Positions 9,380-19,865 of a stretch of 64,000 bases of DNA are shown piece after piece. The translations under genes and the position numbers were made by a program. The stretch comes from Prochlorococcus sp. AG-412-P08. Its GTDB lineage: Bacteria > Cyanobacteriota > Cyanobacteriia > PCC-6307 > Cyanobiaceae. The notes below the pieces were generated by a model. It saw nothing but the letters and a program-made list of their open reading frames with translations. It ran no database searches and was not told the origin of the DNA. Location: the NCBI GenBank assembly GCA_003214695.1, contig QCLI01000001.1, forward strand, positions 124,001 to 188,000. Reading direction: 5' to 3'. The number at the start of each line of letters is the position of its first letter. Within the stretch, counting starts at the first letter, position 1.

Positions 9380-10585
9380 CTAATAAATCTCGTTTAACTG
9401 GTCAACTGCAAGCTCGCAGCCTTGAAGCAATTCCTTACAACTACAGCCATTTAGTTGTGCTAACAGAGAAAATGCTCCTGCACCAACACCTTCTTTTACG
9501 AATCCATGTTCATAGTCTCTTAAAACTTTCTTGGAGCTTTCATAAAAACGCAACCCTGAGCACAATCCTAGAAGAGGAACACTAAAAAAGGATTCAACTT
9601 GTTCAATCAAAGAAAGGAAAGAACTCTTCTTTAACGATGAAGAAATGCACTCATCAACAAGCCATGATGTCGTTCCAATTGAGACATCTTGCACAAACTC
9701 TCTTCTTAAAGAAGGATCAAGAGTCGATAGTGCTAATGCCAAGACAGCCAACATCTGACTCCCTCCACCTAACAAGACTGGCTGCCCAACCTGCCTTGCT
9801 CCTAATAAAAGACCAACAGCTACTGGCTGAAATGGATCGCCAACTGCAGCCAACAATTGTGTAAGAGAAGGCGAGGCGCCTAACCCTGCAGCCCGCAATC
9901 CCTTCTCAACAGATCTTTTCTTTAATTCTTTGGGAGGGTTTCGGTTGCTACCACTAATCAATTCTTCTACTTCGAGACCTAATCCAGTTAGTACGGCAAG
10001 CGCAGTTGTCGTACCACCAGGAACACATTCTGACAACAATAGAGGTTTAACTAAGCTTAAACCAAGCTCAAGGCCCTTCTGCCTAAGAGACTCGACTCTC
10101 TTGGGATGCATTGCTTTACCAGTAGTCACGCATTCTGCAGGGCCCAGGGAGGGGGAATCAAGTGCTAGATAAGGGAAAGGTGGAATCTGAAGCAAGCCAG
10201 TGCCAAGAACTTCTGTTTCCAAACCAATCAAGCCAGAAGCAACATGACTAATCAAGGCTGGTGAGACACCTGCAGAGAGTGGAGGCAATGGCCATTTTCT
10301 TAACGTCAATGGTCCTTTTAAAAGCAGTTCTGCATCAGCAACAGCTGTATACCTCCTCGACTCTTTTGTTGACCCAGCTGCAGAAATACCTTCTATTTCG
10401 GCAGTCTTTGAGCCTGCTAAAACCAATAAGCTAACAACATTAGCCATCGAAGTCTTCCATGTTCTTTCCCATCGGTTCAAGAGAAAAGATGATGAGCCTG
10501 AACCAAAGGCTCTATATTTCCCATACAGCTCTCGAGAGAAAGGCCCCTTCTCCTTTTGATTAAATTGGTTCAAATGGGATCCCAC
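9380..10585 (-). CDS. CobT-like nicotinate-nucleotide phosphoribosyltransferase
   Basis: Belongs to the cyanobacterial CobT-related family (TIGR00303 type). CobT activates the lower-ligand base of cobalamin from nicotinate mononucleotide. Key stretches are [50 protein letters not shown] and [16 protein letters not shown]. Length 401 includes a 46-residue N-terminal part before Met47, where some homologues begin (ATG 10447). It overlaps the upstream DUF2232 gene by 16 bases, so coupled translation is likely. Marine picocyanobacteria are known to make pseudocobalamin with adenine, so the base used here may not be dimethylbenzimidazole. Confidence 0.85.
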   Translation of the reverse strand: MGSHLNQFNQKEKGPFSRELYGKYRAFGSGSSSFLLNRWERTWKTSMANVVSLLVLAGSKTAEIEGISAAGSTKESRRYTAVADAELLLKGPLTLRKWPLPPLSAGVSPALISHVASGLIGLETEVLGTGLLQIPPFPYLALDSPSLGPAECVTTGKAMHPKRVESLRQKGLELGLSLVKPLLLSECVPGGTTTALAVLTGLGLEVEELISGSNRNPPKELKKRSVEKGLRAAGLGASPSLTQLLAAVGDPFQPVAVGLLLGARQVGQPVLLGGGSQMLAVLALALSTLDPSLRREFVQDVSIGTTSWLVDECISSSLKKSSFLSLIEQVESFFSVPLLGLCSGLRFYESSKKVLRDYEHGFVKEGVGAGAFSLLAQLNGCSCKELLQGCELAVDQLNEIY

Positions 10586-11256
10586 AAGATCAAAGTATTT
10601 AAGACTCTTGGAGGTGGTGGAATGGAAGCATTAAGTTTTGGGAAAATCCAAAAAGCAATCGCATGCAAAGTAAGAACAAAAATCAATTCTTGAAACACTA
10701 CTAAAAACAAAGCAGTTAGCTGAACAAACAACAAGTCTGGAATAAGTGGCAAATTAAATAAATCTATAATTCTTTCGAGTAACAAAAAACCTGCTCTAGT
10801 AACAACAACCCACAGGTTCTCACCAACCAAAAAAGAAAGTAAGAAAACTCTACTAATAAAGCCTATTGTCCCAATGAAAACACCTACCGCCCAGCTCAAC
10901 CACCAACTAAAGCCCTTAAGCCAACTCCAGCCAAGCCAAAGCGCTAGAAAACCATACGGGAACAAAACCAATGGACCTCTAATGGGTCCCATCAGTGCCA
11001 TTAAAAGCATTACCAGAAGAGCAGTCCCTTCCAGTCCAGAAGACAAACCTCTTCTTACTTGCAAAAGCGCCAAAGGCAAAGGCAACGCAAGCCGGAAGAA
11101 AGCTGCACCTATTGGCAGATAATAAAGAGCTATCCAGATTAATGCTGAAGCGGCAGTCAAATAAGATGTTTCGACTAATTGAATCGCTTGCCTCGAAGTA
11201 AGAGGCTTCCTAGAGTTAGATTTTGGTGAAATGCGTGATTTCTTAAATTTCAGCAA
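10570..11256 (-). CDS. DUF2232-type integral membrane protein
   Basis: 228-residue membrane protein with a basic N-terminus ([15 protein letters not shown]) and about six or seven hydrophobic helices, including a paired Leu/Pro-rich helix at about 50-70 ([20 protein letters not shown]) typical of the YybS/DUF2232 family. Function is unknown; related proteins resemble small substrate-binding membrane subunits. It sits between the lipoprotein gene and the CobT-like gene in one run topA-lipoprotein-DUF2232-CobT-like, all on the minus strand with gaps of six bases or less or overlaps. Confidence 0.8.
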   Translation of the reverse strand: MLKFKKSRISPKSNSRKPLTSRQAIQLVETSYLTAASALIWIALYYLPIGAAFFRLALPLPLALLQVRRGLSSGLEGTALLVMLLMALMGPIRGPLVLFPYGFLALWLGWSWLKGFSWWLSWAVGVFIGTIGFISRVFLLSFLVGENLWVVVTRAGFLLLERIIDLFNLPLIPDLLFVQLTALFLVVFQELIFVLTLHAIAFWIFPKLNASIPPPPRVLNTLILWDPI

Positions 11257-11261
11257 AATAT

Positions 11262-11711
11262 TTACCTGTTAGGTGAATTATTAAATGAAGGACTTCCGTC
11301 AAGACGTTCTATTTTCTCAATTTCAAAAACCACACCAGCATTCCTTAAAATTGTTGTAACTGCTTCTGCTGGAGCAGAAGGGTTTGTACCAGACAATTGA
11401 ATGATAATTCGATAAGGATGTGGAGTAAATTTCTTAGACCTTCTAAGAGAAGTTTTTAATTGTTTTTTAGGTTTAACCTCTCGAGCCTGCCGCACATCGG
11501 AATCCTTAATTTCTTCAATAGAAGAGGATGCATTAGATTTAGGATCCTCGGCTTTGTCTAAAGAAATATCTGCTTTCAAAGGAGTATCAAAACTATCAGC
11601 AAGTCTCTTCTCAAACTGAGAATCTGAACATGCTTGAAGCATGAAAAAGCAGATTGGTAATAATAGTATTTTCAAAAAGTCACCAACAAGTTGTGCCTTG
11701 AAAATATTCAT
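11262..11711 (-). CDS. Small putative lipoprotein, unknown function
   Basis: 149 residues. The N-terminus has a basic start, a hydrophobic core and a lipobox ending at C28 (FMLQAC), so it is probably a lipoprotein. The middle is charged and low in complexity (KAEDPKSNASSSIEEIKDSD), and the end contains a possible small domain (YRIIIQLSGTNPSAPAEAVT...). It begins three bases after the topA stop and ends five bases before DUF2232. No known family was recognised; it appears lineage-restricted. Confidence 0.75.
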   Translation of the reverse strand: MNIFKAQLVGDFLKILLLPICFFMLQACSDSQFEKRLADSFDTPLKADISLDKAEDPKSNASSSIEEIKDSDVRQAREVKPKKQLKTSLRRSKKFTPHPYRIIIQLSGTNPSAPAEAVTTILRNAGVVFEIEKIERLDGSPSFNNSPNR

Positions 11712-11714
11712 TAA

Positions 11715-14378
11715 TTAATCTTTAGTCTTAACAATTTTCACAGCGCTTGCCCGCAATCTGCCTGACTTTGTGGTTGAAGTAGTCTTCTTACTTGAAGCTG
11801 TTTTAGATTTCTTTTTCTTTGCTCGAGGAGCTTTCTTGCTTGATTTCTTTTCTTCTAATAATTTAACTGCCTCTTCAAGAGTGACATCATCAGCCTCCAT
11901 ACCTTTAGGTAAAGATGCATTTATCTTTCCTTGTTTCACATAAATCCCATATGGGCCATTATAAACATGTATATTTTCTTCCTCATCTTTTGGTCTTCCT
12001 AAATCTCTAAGTGCCATTCTCCCCCCTCTACCAAGCTTTGGAATGGCTAATAATTCAAGAGCTCTTTTTAAATCAATCTGATACACATCATCTTCTTTTT
12101 TCAAAGAACGATTATCTGGTTTTTCGCCATCCTCTTTGTCCCAAACAACATAAGGTCCGAATTGCCCAGTACGAGCTTCAACCTTTCCACCATCAGGGTG
12201 ACTACCCAGCAAGCGAGGCAAACTCAAAAGCTTAACAGCATCAGTCAATGATACTTCCTCTGTTTTTATGTCTTTAGGGATAGATGCTCTTCGAGGCTTT
12301 TGATCTTTATCAATTGCCTCACCTAACTGAACGAACGGTCCCCATGGACCAAAGCGAAGATACACTTTCTCTCCAGTCTCTGGATGTAAGCCTAGATCCG
12401 ATGGTCCATCGAGAATTTGTTTAACTTTCTCGCTATCAAGGTCTCCTGGAGTAATATCCATTGGCAAGTTGCCCTTAGCATCAACTTCTTCACCATCTTC
12501 ATTAATCCGCTTCCCCTCAAGCCAAGGTCCATTAGATCCAATTCGAACTGTGCAAGGTATTCCCTCTAGGTCAACCTTTCTATAAGCCTTTCCATCAATA
12601 TCCCCCTCTCTCTTATCTACCTGAGCTGCTAAACCTTTACTACCTTTATAAAAAGCTTCTAGATAGGGCAACCACTCAACTGAACCAGAAGAGATCTCAT
12701 CAAGAGAAGATTCCATTCTAGCTGTAAAAGTTGTATCAACCAAATCTGGGAAATGCTCTTCCAAGAGAGAGGTAACAGCGAATGCAGTAAAAGTAGGAGC
12801 TAGGGAATTGGTATTTAAAGATGCATAGCCTCTGTCAACAATCGTTCCAATGATGCTTGCATAAGTAGAAGGCCTACCAATTCCTTCCTTTTCCAGAGTT
12901 TTAACCAAAGAGGCTTCACTATACCTAGCCGGAGGTTTGGTCTCATGAGCAATGGCATCTACTGTCTTTGCAAAAAGTTCATCTCCAACTGAAACATTAG
13001 GCAATAGAACCTCTTGCCCTTCTAAAGCAGCTTCTGGATCATCACTGCCCTCAACATATGCTCGGAAAAAGCCTGGGAAGTCAATATTCTTTCCAGTTGC
13101 TCGAAAGATAGCATTACTGACTTTTATATCAACAGAAAGCATTGTCAAACGAGCTTCAGCCATTTGGCTAGCAACAGTTCGCTTCCAAATTAATTCGTAT
13201 AAAGCCAAGTCCCGGCCATTTAAGGTTGTATCCTTTGGAGCCTTGAAGGTTTCGCCTGCAGGTCTAATTGCCTCATGAGCTTCTTGCGCATTCCTAGCAC
13301 TAGACCTGAACTGTCTTGGAGATTCACTTAAGTACTCTTTCCCATACCGATTCTCAACACATTCTCGAGCTGCACTTATTGCTTGCTGAGAAAGACTCAC
13401 TGAGTCAGTTCTCATGTATGTAATAAAGCCTCGTTCATATAAGCCTTGAGCACATCGCATCGTTTCTCTAGCTGAAAGCCTTAACTTGCGATTAGCTTCT
13501 TGTTGCAGGGTACTTGTAGTGAATGGCGGTACAGGCTTTCTAAGAGTTGGTTTTTTATCTACTGACTTTACTGTCCACTTATCTTTTGCGACTTCTTTAG
13601 CAAGCTCTTTCGCTTCCATTTCTTTAAGCAAATTCGCTTTAGATGTTTTTTTAAGTTCTCCTGTCTTCTCATCAAAATCACTTCCATTAGCGATTTTCTT
13701 ATCTTTAAAACTAATTAAACGTGCTTCTATAGGGTTCTTTTCTTTTTCAAGAATAGTTTTCAAGTCCCAATAACTTGCTCTTTTGAAAGCCCTTCTTTCT
13801 CTTTCACGTTTAACCAAGAGTCTTACCGAGACTGATTGAACGCGGCCAGCGGATAGACCCCATGCAACTTTCTTCCATAACAAAGGTGACAAGGTATAAC
13901 CAACTAAACGATCAAGGATCCTTCTCGTTTCTTGAGCATGGACCAATTCCATATCTAAATCTCTTGGTTTTTCGAGGGCTTTTGTAATTGCTTGTTTAGT
14001 AATTTCATGAAAAACCATTCTTTTTGTAGGAATTTTTGGCTGCAAAAGTTCCAATAAATGCCAACTAATACTTTCTCCTTCTCGGTCTTCATCAGTTGCT
14101 AGCAAGAGTTCTTTCGCATCCTTTAACGCAGATTTAAGTTCTCTAACGACTTTCTTCTTATCTTTTGGAACCACGTATAAAGGTTCAAAATCTGCTGATG
14201 CATTCACACCAATCCTTGACCATTTTTCTTTTTTCTTAGAAGCCGGTATTTCACTGGCTCCCTTAGGCAGATCTCTAACATGCCCCATTGAGGCAATAAC
14301 TTGAAAGCCTTTAGGCAAGAAGCTTTTTATAGTTCTTGCCTTAGTAGGACTCTCTACGATGACCAATGTGTGCGCCAC
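11715..14378 (-). CDS. topA: DNA topoisomerase I
   Basis: Type IA topoisomerase that relaxes negative supercoils. The Toprim start (VESPTKARTIKSFLP, LATDEDREGESISWHL) and the active-site block GFITYMRTDSVSLS (catalytic Tyr) are intact. The C-terminus lacks the cysteine zinc fingers of E. coli TopA; instead it has repeated Gly-rich topoisomerase C-terminal repeats (LRFGPWGPFVQLG, ARTGQFGPYVVW, NGPYGIYVKQG) and a Lys/Ser/Thr-rich tail that ends in basic residues, as usual for cyanobacteria. 887 residues is normal. The promoter must lie in the 137 bases shared with the divergent ndhB. Confidence 0.98.
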   Translation of the reverse strand: MAHTLVIVESPTKARTIKSFLPKGFQVIASMGHVRDLPKGASEIPASKKKEKWSRIGVNASADFEPLYVVPKDKKKVVRELKSALKDAKELLLATDEDREGESISWHLLELLQPKIPTKRMVFHEITKQAITKALEKPRDLDMELVHAQETRRILDRLVGYTLSPLLWKKVAWGLSAGRVQSVSVRLLVKRERERRAFKRASYWDLKTILEKEKNPIEARLISFKDKKIANGSDFDEKTGELKKTSKANLLKEMEAKELAKEVAKDKWTVKSVDKKPTLRKPVPPFTTSTLQQEANRKLRLSARETMRCAQGLYERGFITYMRTDSVSLSQQAISAARECVENRYGKEYLSESPRQFRSSARNAQEAHEAIRPAGETFKAPKDTTLNGRDLALYELIWKRTVASQMAEARLTMLSVDIKVSNAIFRATGKNIDFPGFFRAYVEGSDDPEAALEGQEVLLPNVSVGDELFAKTVDAIAHETKPPARYSEASLVKTLEKEGIGRPSTYASIIGTIVDRGYASLNTNSLAPTFTAFAVTSLLEEHFPDLVDTTFTARMESSLDEISSGSVEWLPYLEAFYKGSKGLAAQVDKREGDIDGKAYRKVDLEGIPCTVRIGSNGPWLEGKRINEDGEEVDAKGNLPMDITPGDLDSEKVKQILDGPSDLGLHPETGEKVYLRFGPWGPFVQLGEAIDKDQKPRRASIPKDIKTEEVSLTDAVKLLSLPRLLGSHPDGGKVEARTGQFGPYVVWDKEDGEKPDNRSLKKEDDVYQIDLKRALELLAIPKLGRGGRMALRDLGRPKDEEENIHVYNGPYGIYVKQGKINASLPKGMEADDVTLEEAVKLLEEKKSSKKAPRAKKKKSKTASSKKTTSTTKSGRLRASAVKIVKTKD

Positions 14379-14515
14379 AGGCGAACAAATAACTCTATAC
14401 TCATCTTTATCTTTATCGCATCAACCACCAAAATGCATAGACCAAATTAATAACTGAGGCATAATTCATAACATGGCTAGAGTTAAAAAGTTAGGTCTTT
14501 TCTGGCAAAACCACT

Positions 14516-16093
14516 ATGCCCAACACGGGTAATCTTCTATTTTTAGCGAACCAGTCAATGCCTGTTCCTGAAGATTTACTAAACCTTTCTCTCAATGCAA
14601 AAGCAATTCTCCCTGAGGGTTTTGTGCTTTTAGCCTTAATTGGCACATTATTAGTTGATCTTGCCGGGGAAAAGACAGCAAAGAGATGGTCCCCCCCCAT
14701 TTGCTATGCAGGCCTAGGATCTGCATTATTAGTTCTCTCTTTCCAGTGGAATGGGATTCCAGAATCAGCATTTTTAGGTGCATTTATAGTTGATAATTTC
14801 TCAATTGCATTTAGAGGTGTTGTAGCACTCTCAACTCTCATCTCATTACTAATCAGTTGGAGATACGCTGACCAGAGTGGAAGTCCAATTGGAGAATATG
14901 CTGCAATCCTTCTAGCAGCGACTCTTGGGGCAATGCTTTTATGTGGATCTACAGACTTAATAAGCGTTTTCATATCACTTGAAACTCTGTCAGTAGCGAG
15001 TTATCTACTAGCTGGCTATTTAAAACGTGACGCTAAAAGTTCTGAAGCAGCTCTGAAATATTTACTTGTTGGTTCTGCTGCCGCTGCAGTTTTTCTGTAC
15101 GGAGCATCTTTGCTTTACGGAATAAGTGGTTCAACCAGTTTAGAAAGTATTGGGATTGCACTCCAAGTTAGTCCCAAACCTTTAGCCGCTTTAGCCCTTG
15201 TTTTCATTCTAGCCACAGTAGCTTTCAAGATAGCAGCAGTTCCTTTTCATCAATGGACTCCAGATGTTTATGAAGGGTCTCCCACTCCAGTAGTTGCATT
15301 TCTTTCAGTTGGATCTAAAGCTGCAGGTTTTGCCCTAGCAGTACGACTTTTAGTTGGCTGTTTTAATGTCTTCGATGTTCAATGGAAACTACTTTTTACT
15401 GTCTTGGCAGTTTTGAGCATGACGTTGGGGAATGTCGTTGCGCTTGCTCAAACATCAATGAAACGAATGCTTGCTTATAGCTCGATTGGGCAAGCTGGTT
15501 TTGTGATGATTGGGCTTGTTTGTGGTACTGAAGAAGGCTATGCAGCAATGATTCTTTATATGGCTGCCTACCTCTTTATGAATCTTGGTGCTTTTGCCTG
15601 TATTATTCTTTTCTCTCTGAGGACAGGTAGCGATAAAATTGCTGATTACGCTGGTTTATATCAAAAAGATCCATTAATAACCCTAGGCTTGAGCCTTTGC
15701 CTGCTTTCTTTAGGCGGTATCCCTCCGATGATTGGTTTCTTTGGAAAGATATATCTTTTCTTTGCTGGCTGGGCTGACGGACAGTATTTATTAGTGATAG
15801 TAGGGCTTGTGACCTCTGTGGTCTCCATTTATTACTATATTTCTGTTATCAAAATGATGGTAGTAAAAGAACCTCAAGAAGCATCAGAACTTGTAAAAGC
15901 TTATCCCTTAATTCAATGGACCTCTGTTGGCATGCCAACTCTTCGATTTGCTCTTTTAACTTGTTTGTTTGCTACTGCAATAGGTGGTGTTCTCTCAAAT
16001 CCATTATTCAAATGGGCAAATAACGCTGTGGCAGGAACTCCTATTTTTCAAGAGGCTCTAGCATTCGCATCCAACCAAGGAAGCTTAGGGTAA
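14516..16093 (+). CDS. ndhB: NAD(P)H-quinone oxidoreductase subunit 2
   Basis: Membrane subunit of cyanobacterial NDH-1, used in respiration and cyclic electron flow at the thylakoid. It has 525 residues and about 14 helices. The proton-channel family blocks are present: [15 protein letters not shown] with its Glu, [19 protein letters not shown], and FIPPM-like [16 protein letters not shown]. The sequence from [20 protein letters not shown] matches the conserved ndhB start, and the ATG at 14516 adds a short leader. Residues 59-60 (Pro-Pro) are encoded by a run of eight C at 14691-14698. The gene is close to a co-directional ABC ATPase. Confidence 0.98.
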   Translation: MPNTGNLLFLANQSMPVPEDLLNLSLNAKAILPEGFVLLALIGTLLVDLAGEKTAKRWSPPICYAGLGSALLVLSFQWNGIPESAFLGAFIVDNFSIAFRGVVALSTLISLLISWRYADQSGSPIGEYAAILLAATLGAMLLCGSTDLISVFISLETLSVASYLLAGYLKRDAKSSEAALKYLLVGSAAAAVFLYGASLLYGISGSTSLESIGIALQVSPKPLAALALVFILATVAFKIAAVPFHQWTPDVYEGSPTPVVAFLSVGSKAAGFALAVRLLVGCFNVFDVQWKLLFTVLAVLSMTLGNVVALAQTSMKRMLAYSSIGQAGFVMIGLVCGTEEGYAAMILYMAAYLFMNLGAFACIILFSLRTGSDKIADYAGLYQKDPLITLGLSLCLLSLGGIPPMIGFFGKIYLFFAGWADGQYLLVIVGLVTSVVSIYYYISVIKMMVVKEPQEASELVKAYPLIQWTSVGMPTLRFALLTCLFATAIGGVLSNPLFKWANNAVAGTPIFQEALAFASNQGSLG

Positions 16094-16098
16094 ACGCT

Positions 16099-16779
16099 TT
16101 GAGTAATCTTATTGCAAAGCTTTCAAATGTAAGCAAGCTTTATGGGGAAGGTTCTTTAGAAGTAAAAGCACTAGATAATTTGAACCTAGAAGTACATCAA
16201 GGGGACTATTTGGCTGTGATGGGAGCAAGTGGTTCTGGGAAGAGTACTGCCATGAACATTATTGGTTGTCTGGATAGACCAACCTTTGGTAAATACGAAC
16301 TTAATGGTAATTCCGTTGAGAAACTAACAGATGATGCCCTTGCTGACCTTCGCAACCAAGAGCTTGGTTTTGTTTTTCAGCAATTTCACTTATTACAAGA
16401 CGCGACAGCTCTAGAGAATGTAATGCTCCCACTGCTTTATGCCTGCATTCCCCTTTCTGAAAGGAAAGAGTTAGCCGTGGCAGCTTTGAAGAGAGTAGGT
16501 TTAACAGACAGGATGAATAACCGTCCAAATCAACTTTCCGGTGGGCAACAACAGCGTGTTGCAATAGCTAGAGCAATCATTAATAAACCTTCCCTTCTTC
16601 TTGCAGACGAGCCTACGGGTGCTCTTGATTCAAACACTACTGAAGATGTCCTTAATTTGTTCGATGATTTACATACCCAAGGAATAACTCTAGTACTTGT
16701 TACACATGAGGATGAAGTGGCCGTCAGAGCAAAAAGAAGGGCTCTTTTCAAAGACGGGAGAATTATCAAAGTTTCCTAA
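16099..16779 (+). CDS. ABC transporter ATP-binding protein, LolD/MacB type
   Basis: ATPase of 226 residues with Walker [10 protein letters not shown] (about 42-50), Q-loop, signature [15 protein letters not shown] (about 144-158) and Walker [13 protein letters not shown] (about 164-175), then the H-switch (VTHEDEVA). The sequence resembles the LolD/MacB/DevA family, which acts with FtsX-like permeases in export or lipoprotein release. It starts at TTG 16099, five bases after the ndhB stop; no ribosome-binding site was clear. No permease is adjacent, and the 3' neighbour birA is convergent. Confidence 0.9.
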   Translation: MSNLIAKLSNVSKLYGEGSLEVKALDNLNLEVHQGDYLAVMGASGSGKSTAMNIIGCLDRPTFGKYELNGNSVEKLTDDALADLRNQELGFVFQQFHLLQDATALENVMLPLLYACIPLSERKELAVAALKRVGLTDRMNNRPNQLSGGQQQRVAIARAIINKPSLLLADEPTGALDSNTTEDVLNLFDDLHTQGITLVLVTHEDEVAVRAKRRALFKDGRIIKVS

Positions 16780-16792
16780 AAAGGACACTTAC

Positions 16793-17560
16793 TCAGATCC
16801 AGCGATTCCAAGTTTCCTCTCTAATTCCATTGCATACCTTTAGCTGTCCAGAAAGGTCTAAGCCTTGAATAGACCAAGTTTCCTCTGAATCAACCTTTTT
16901 GATTTGTTTTTTCCAAAGTAATCTCTCCCCCTCTTTGCAAAGATATTCAGGTCTCATCAAAAGGCATGAGGCTTTTTCAATAGCCATAAGGACTTCTAAA
17001 GACCATTGCAAACTTGAAGGTCTATGTAAAGGGAAGAGCTCAGACAAAGATGCGCCTTCTGGAGGTACTGGGTTACATACATTTAAACCAATCCCAATAC
17101 ACATCAAAATTGGCATTTGTCCTCGATAAGCAACACGGGGCAAGAATCCTGCTAGTTTTTTCCCATCCACCAACAAATCATTAGGCCACTTAATTCGAAC
17201 TGGAATGTTACTTTCCTCTAATCTATTAGCCAAAGCCACAGCAACGCCAAGTCCAAATAAACCTGCTGATTGATATTGATCCAAGTTTTTGCATGGAAGA
17301 GCAGCACTCAACCAAACCCCCCCCAAGGGAGAATCCCAGATACGTCCTCTTTGGCCTTTTCCATGAGACTGCCTTCCAGCAAAAAAAGCTTTTGGATTAT
17401 TCACTGCACTTCGCCGACTCTTCAGCCACCTTGCTAGTTCTAATTCAGTGCTCCCACAAACAGGCTTCCATCTAAAGTGCCATGATTCTTTTAATCCCTC
17501 AGTTTGCCTATTCAGCGATGCAATCGGAGCTGCACCAGTCCATGAAGAATGATTCCTCAT
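16793..17560 (-). CDS. birA: Biotin-[acetyl-CoA-carboxylase] ligase, monofunctional
   Basis: Attaches biotin to the biotin carboxyl carrier protein of acetyl-CoA carboxylase. The biotin/ATP-binding signature is present as GRQSHGKGQRGRIWDS, followed by IKWPNDLLVDGKKLAGFLP and MCIGIGLNV. The 255 residues lack the N-terminal helix-turn-helix of bifunctional BirA, so it is a group I ligase without repressor role. A run of eight G on the coding strand (17317-17324) encodes Gly-Gly. Convergent with the ABC ATPase; 204 bases separate it from the divergent gene at 17765. Confidence 0.93.
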   Translation of the reverse strand: MRNHSSWTGAAPIASLNRQTEGLKESWHFRWKPVCGSTELELARWLKSRRSAVNNPKAFFAGRQSHGKGQRGRIWDSPLGGVWLSAALPCKNLDQYQSAGLFGLGVAVALANRLEESNIPVRIKWPNDLLVDGKKLAGFLPRVAYRGQMPILMCIGIGLNVCNPVPPEGASLSELFPLHRPSSLQWSLEVLMAIEKASCLLMRPEYLCKEGERLLWKKQIKKVDSEETWSIQGLDLSGQLKVCNGIREETWNRWI

Positions 17561-17764
17561 CTTGGAAACTTTTAAGATTTTAAAGACTATTGAGCTATTA
17601 CTTTAAACATATTTTTTCCACTTCTCCCATACATATCATGCCTTTAATTAACAGGAAGACTTTTCTAATGTGAGCCCCTAAGATATTCACAAGATTAAAA
17701 AACTCAGGAAAACTTAAACTTAGACTTAGCAAGTTAGACATTCTGATTATCCCCCCTCTATAAA

Positions 17765-18229
17765 TTGGAAGAATCAAATAAAAAACCTTCTTCTTTATCA
17801 AATTGCCTTAATCAATTAAAAACTGAATGGAAACAAAACAAAAATGTTGCAGCATTATGGCAAGACTGGTCCAAGATAGCTGGAGACAAGCTTTCACCCC
17901 ACTGCAAGCCTTTAACTTTTCAAGGCGGAGTCCTAACTGTTGGAGCTCAACATCCCCAATGGAGACAAGCATTAATTTTCAACCGAAATCAATTAATAGC
18001 TGCACTTAGGGCACAAGGCCACATCATCAAGGATCTAAGAATCAAGCAATACTACCCGCAAAAAACACTTCTTAAGGAAGACGAAAAAGTTATATGGGCT
18101 AATCATCCAAGCAGATGGGACGTTCACGGGAAAACAATTTGTCCAATATGCAAGGCTCCTTCTCCTGCCGGTGAGATCTCTCTATGGAAAAAGTGCGGGC
18201 TGTGCCGAAGGAAAGATCTCTCCAGTTAG
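17765..18229 (+). CDS. DUF721/DciA-like protein with C-terminal zinc ribbon
   Basis: 154 residues. Residues 10-95 form the DUF721 domain (LWQDWSKIAGDKLSPHCKP, then VLTVGAQHPQWRQAL), the family that includes DciA, the ancestral loader of the replicative helicase DnaB. The C-terminus has C126-C129 and C144-C147, a probable zinc-binding ribbon. Start TTG 17765 is the only one consistent with the N-terminus; upstream is a CCCCCC run at 17751-17756. It is divergent from birA and convergent with menG. Confidence 0.8.
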   Translation: MEESNKKPSSLSNCLNQLKTEWKQNKNVAALWQDWSKIAGDKLSPHCKPLTFQGGVLTVGAQHPQWRQALIFNRNQLIAALRAQGHIIKDLRIKQYYPQKTLLKEDEKVIWANHPSRWDVHGKTICPICKAPSPAGEISLWKKCGLCRRKDLSS

Positions 18230-18253
18230 AGCAAACAACCGTATAACTTTCAT

Positions 18254-18955
18254 TTATGCAGTTAATAACAAAATCCCCATTTGTCCTCCTAGGAGAAGTT
18301 GGTAGCGAGCCTCCTTAAATCCTATTTTCATTGCAATTTTCATTTGAATATCTCCTTTTGGAAAATTCTTCAAGCTCTCCTCCAAATAAGCGTATTCATT
18401 CCTCAAACCCATCAATGAGGCAATCGGTACTACTACTCTACGTAAATAGAATTTTTGAAAATAAGAAGTTTTCGAACCTTCGGTTGGGTGATTAAAATCT
18501 AAAACCCCTGCTTGAGATCCAGGTTTCAAAAGTCTATGGATTTCTTTTAAGCCAGCCTCTGGATCTTCAAGATTGCGTAACCCATAGGCCATTATCACAC
18601 CATCAAAAGAAGCAGACGGCAGGCCTGTATTAAGTACGTCCTTTTTTAGCCAGGAAATCGATAAAGATGGATCTGCAAAAGAGCGTTTTCGAGCATGCTC
18701 AATTTGGGAATCAGAAAAATCAACACCCAAAACACTCCCAAATGGTTGCACTAATTTCGCCAAAGCGAAACTTAAGTCACCTGTTCCGCAGCAAAGATCT
18801 ATCCAGTCTTGACCTGAGGAAGGTTCTAGCAAGGACAACAATTGCTTTTTCCAAAGTCGATGAAGGCCGAAACTAAAAAGATCATTAAGGAAGTCATATT
18901 TATGAGAAATAGACTCAAATAATTTCTTAACTGATTTGGGATCTCGAGGTTTCAC
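18254..18955 (-). CDS. menG: Demethylphylloquinone/ubiquinone-type C-methyltransferase
   Basis: SAM-dependent methyltransferase of the UbiE/MenG family, which in cyanobacteria methylates the phylloquinone precursor. The 233 residues contain SAM motif I as WIDLCCGTGDLSFALA, motif Post-I (VLGVDFSDSQIEHAR), and the C-terminal YLEESLKNFP block typical of UbiE. The N-terminal signature VKKLFESISHKYDFLNDLFSFGLHR is clear (shorter form quoted: HKYDFLND). hisF lies upstream of it on the same strand with 75 bases between. Confidence 0.92.
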   Translation of the reverse strand: MKPRDPKSVKKLFESISHKYDFLNDLFSFGLHRLWKKQLLSLLEPSSGQDWIDLCCGTGDLSFALAKLVQPFGSVLGVDFSDSQIEHARKRSFADPSLSISWLKKDVLNTGLPSASFDGVIMAYGLRNLEDPEAGLKEIHRLLKPGSQAGVLDFNHPTEGSKTSYFQKFYLRRVVVPIASLMGLRNEYAYLEESLKNFPKGDIQMKIAMKIGFKEARYQLLLGGQMGILLLTA

Positions 18956-19030
18956 TTAAAGAAGTTCTATAAAAAGAAAAAGTTTGCTCAATATTTTTCA
19001 ATTCTCAATTGATTTGATCTTAAAAATTCT

Positions 19031-19804
19031 TCAATATTCAAGTGGTCTTATTAATAAATTCTTTTGTAAAAGGTAACTTTTTATTTGTTCAATGCTTAAA
19101 TCCTGATCATGTAAAAGAGAAGCTAATAAAGCCGCTGAAGCATTACCTTCATTAAAAGCTTGGTAAACATGCTCTAAACATCCTGCGCCTCCAGAAGCAA
19201 TTACTGGAATAGTTACTGAATCAGCAATAGTTCGTGTTAAGTCCAAGTCATAACCCTTTTGAGTTCCATCACCATCCATTGAAGTTAAAAGTATTTCTCC
19301 AGCACCTAAAGCACACACCTCATTAGCCCAAGACAAAGCATCTAAGCCAGTATTCTTTCTACCGCCATTCACATAAACATCCCAGCCAAGAGTCGACTGA
19401 GACCTACGCTTAGCATCAATTGCTACAACAATACACTGACTCCCAAATTGACTTGCTCCTTTACTTATCAGTTCAGGTTCCCTAACTGCAGATGAATTAA
19501 GGCTAATTTTGTCAGCTCCTGCTCTTAGGAGCTCTTTAATTCCTTCAATAGAGCTGATCCCACCCCCAACTGTAAACGGAATAGTTACTGACTCTGCAGT
19601 GCGCCGAACTATATCAAGTAATGTTGCTCTTGCTTCATGGCTAGCCGCTATATCTAAAAAAACCAACTCATCTGCCCCCTCATTGCTATACCGACAAGCC
19701 AGTTCTACAGGGTCTCCAGCATCCCTCAAGCCAACAAAATTAACACCTTTAACAACCCGTCCATTTGCAACATCAAGACAAGGTATTAAGCGAAGAGCGA
19801 CCAT
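19031..19804 (-). CDS. hisF: Imidazole glycerol phosphate synthase, cyclase subunit
   Basis: Cyclase half of the HisFH enzyme in histidine biosynthesis, producing IGP and AICAR. TIM-barrel motifs: [16 protein letters not shown] with the catalytic Asp, [19 protein letters not shown] with the second catalytic Asp, [16 protein letters not shown] and [11 protein letters not shown] chose the ATG at 19804, which gives the canonical [11 protein letters not shown] start; the ORF extends to an ATG at 19825 with an extra seven residues that homologues lack. Confidence 0.96.
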   Translation of the reverse strand: MVALRLIPCLDVANGRVVKGVNFVGLRDAGDPVELACRYSNEGADELVFLDIAASHEARATLLDIVRRTAESVTIPFTVGGGISSIEGIKELLRAGADKISLNSSAVREPELISKGASQFGSQCIVVAIDAKRRSQSTLGWDVYVNGGRKNTGLDALSWANEVCALGAGEILLTSMDGDGTQKGYDLDLTRTIADSVTIPVIASGGAGCLEHVYQAFNEGNASAALLASLLHDQDLSIEQIKSYLLQKNLLIRPLEY

Positions 19805-19865
19805 AAACTTCAAATTAATGTACAACGACTGTTAGGGTTGCCCCACAGCTCAAGCCTTGCAGATC

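Noticed and set aside
9637-10172. Plus-strand ORFs opposite the CobT-like gene
   Set aside because: Antisense shadows with no family signature.
17598-17801. 67-residue minus-strand ORF between birA and the DciA-like gene
   Set aside because: It overlaps the start of the better-supported plus-strand gene and has no ribosome-binding site or family features.
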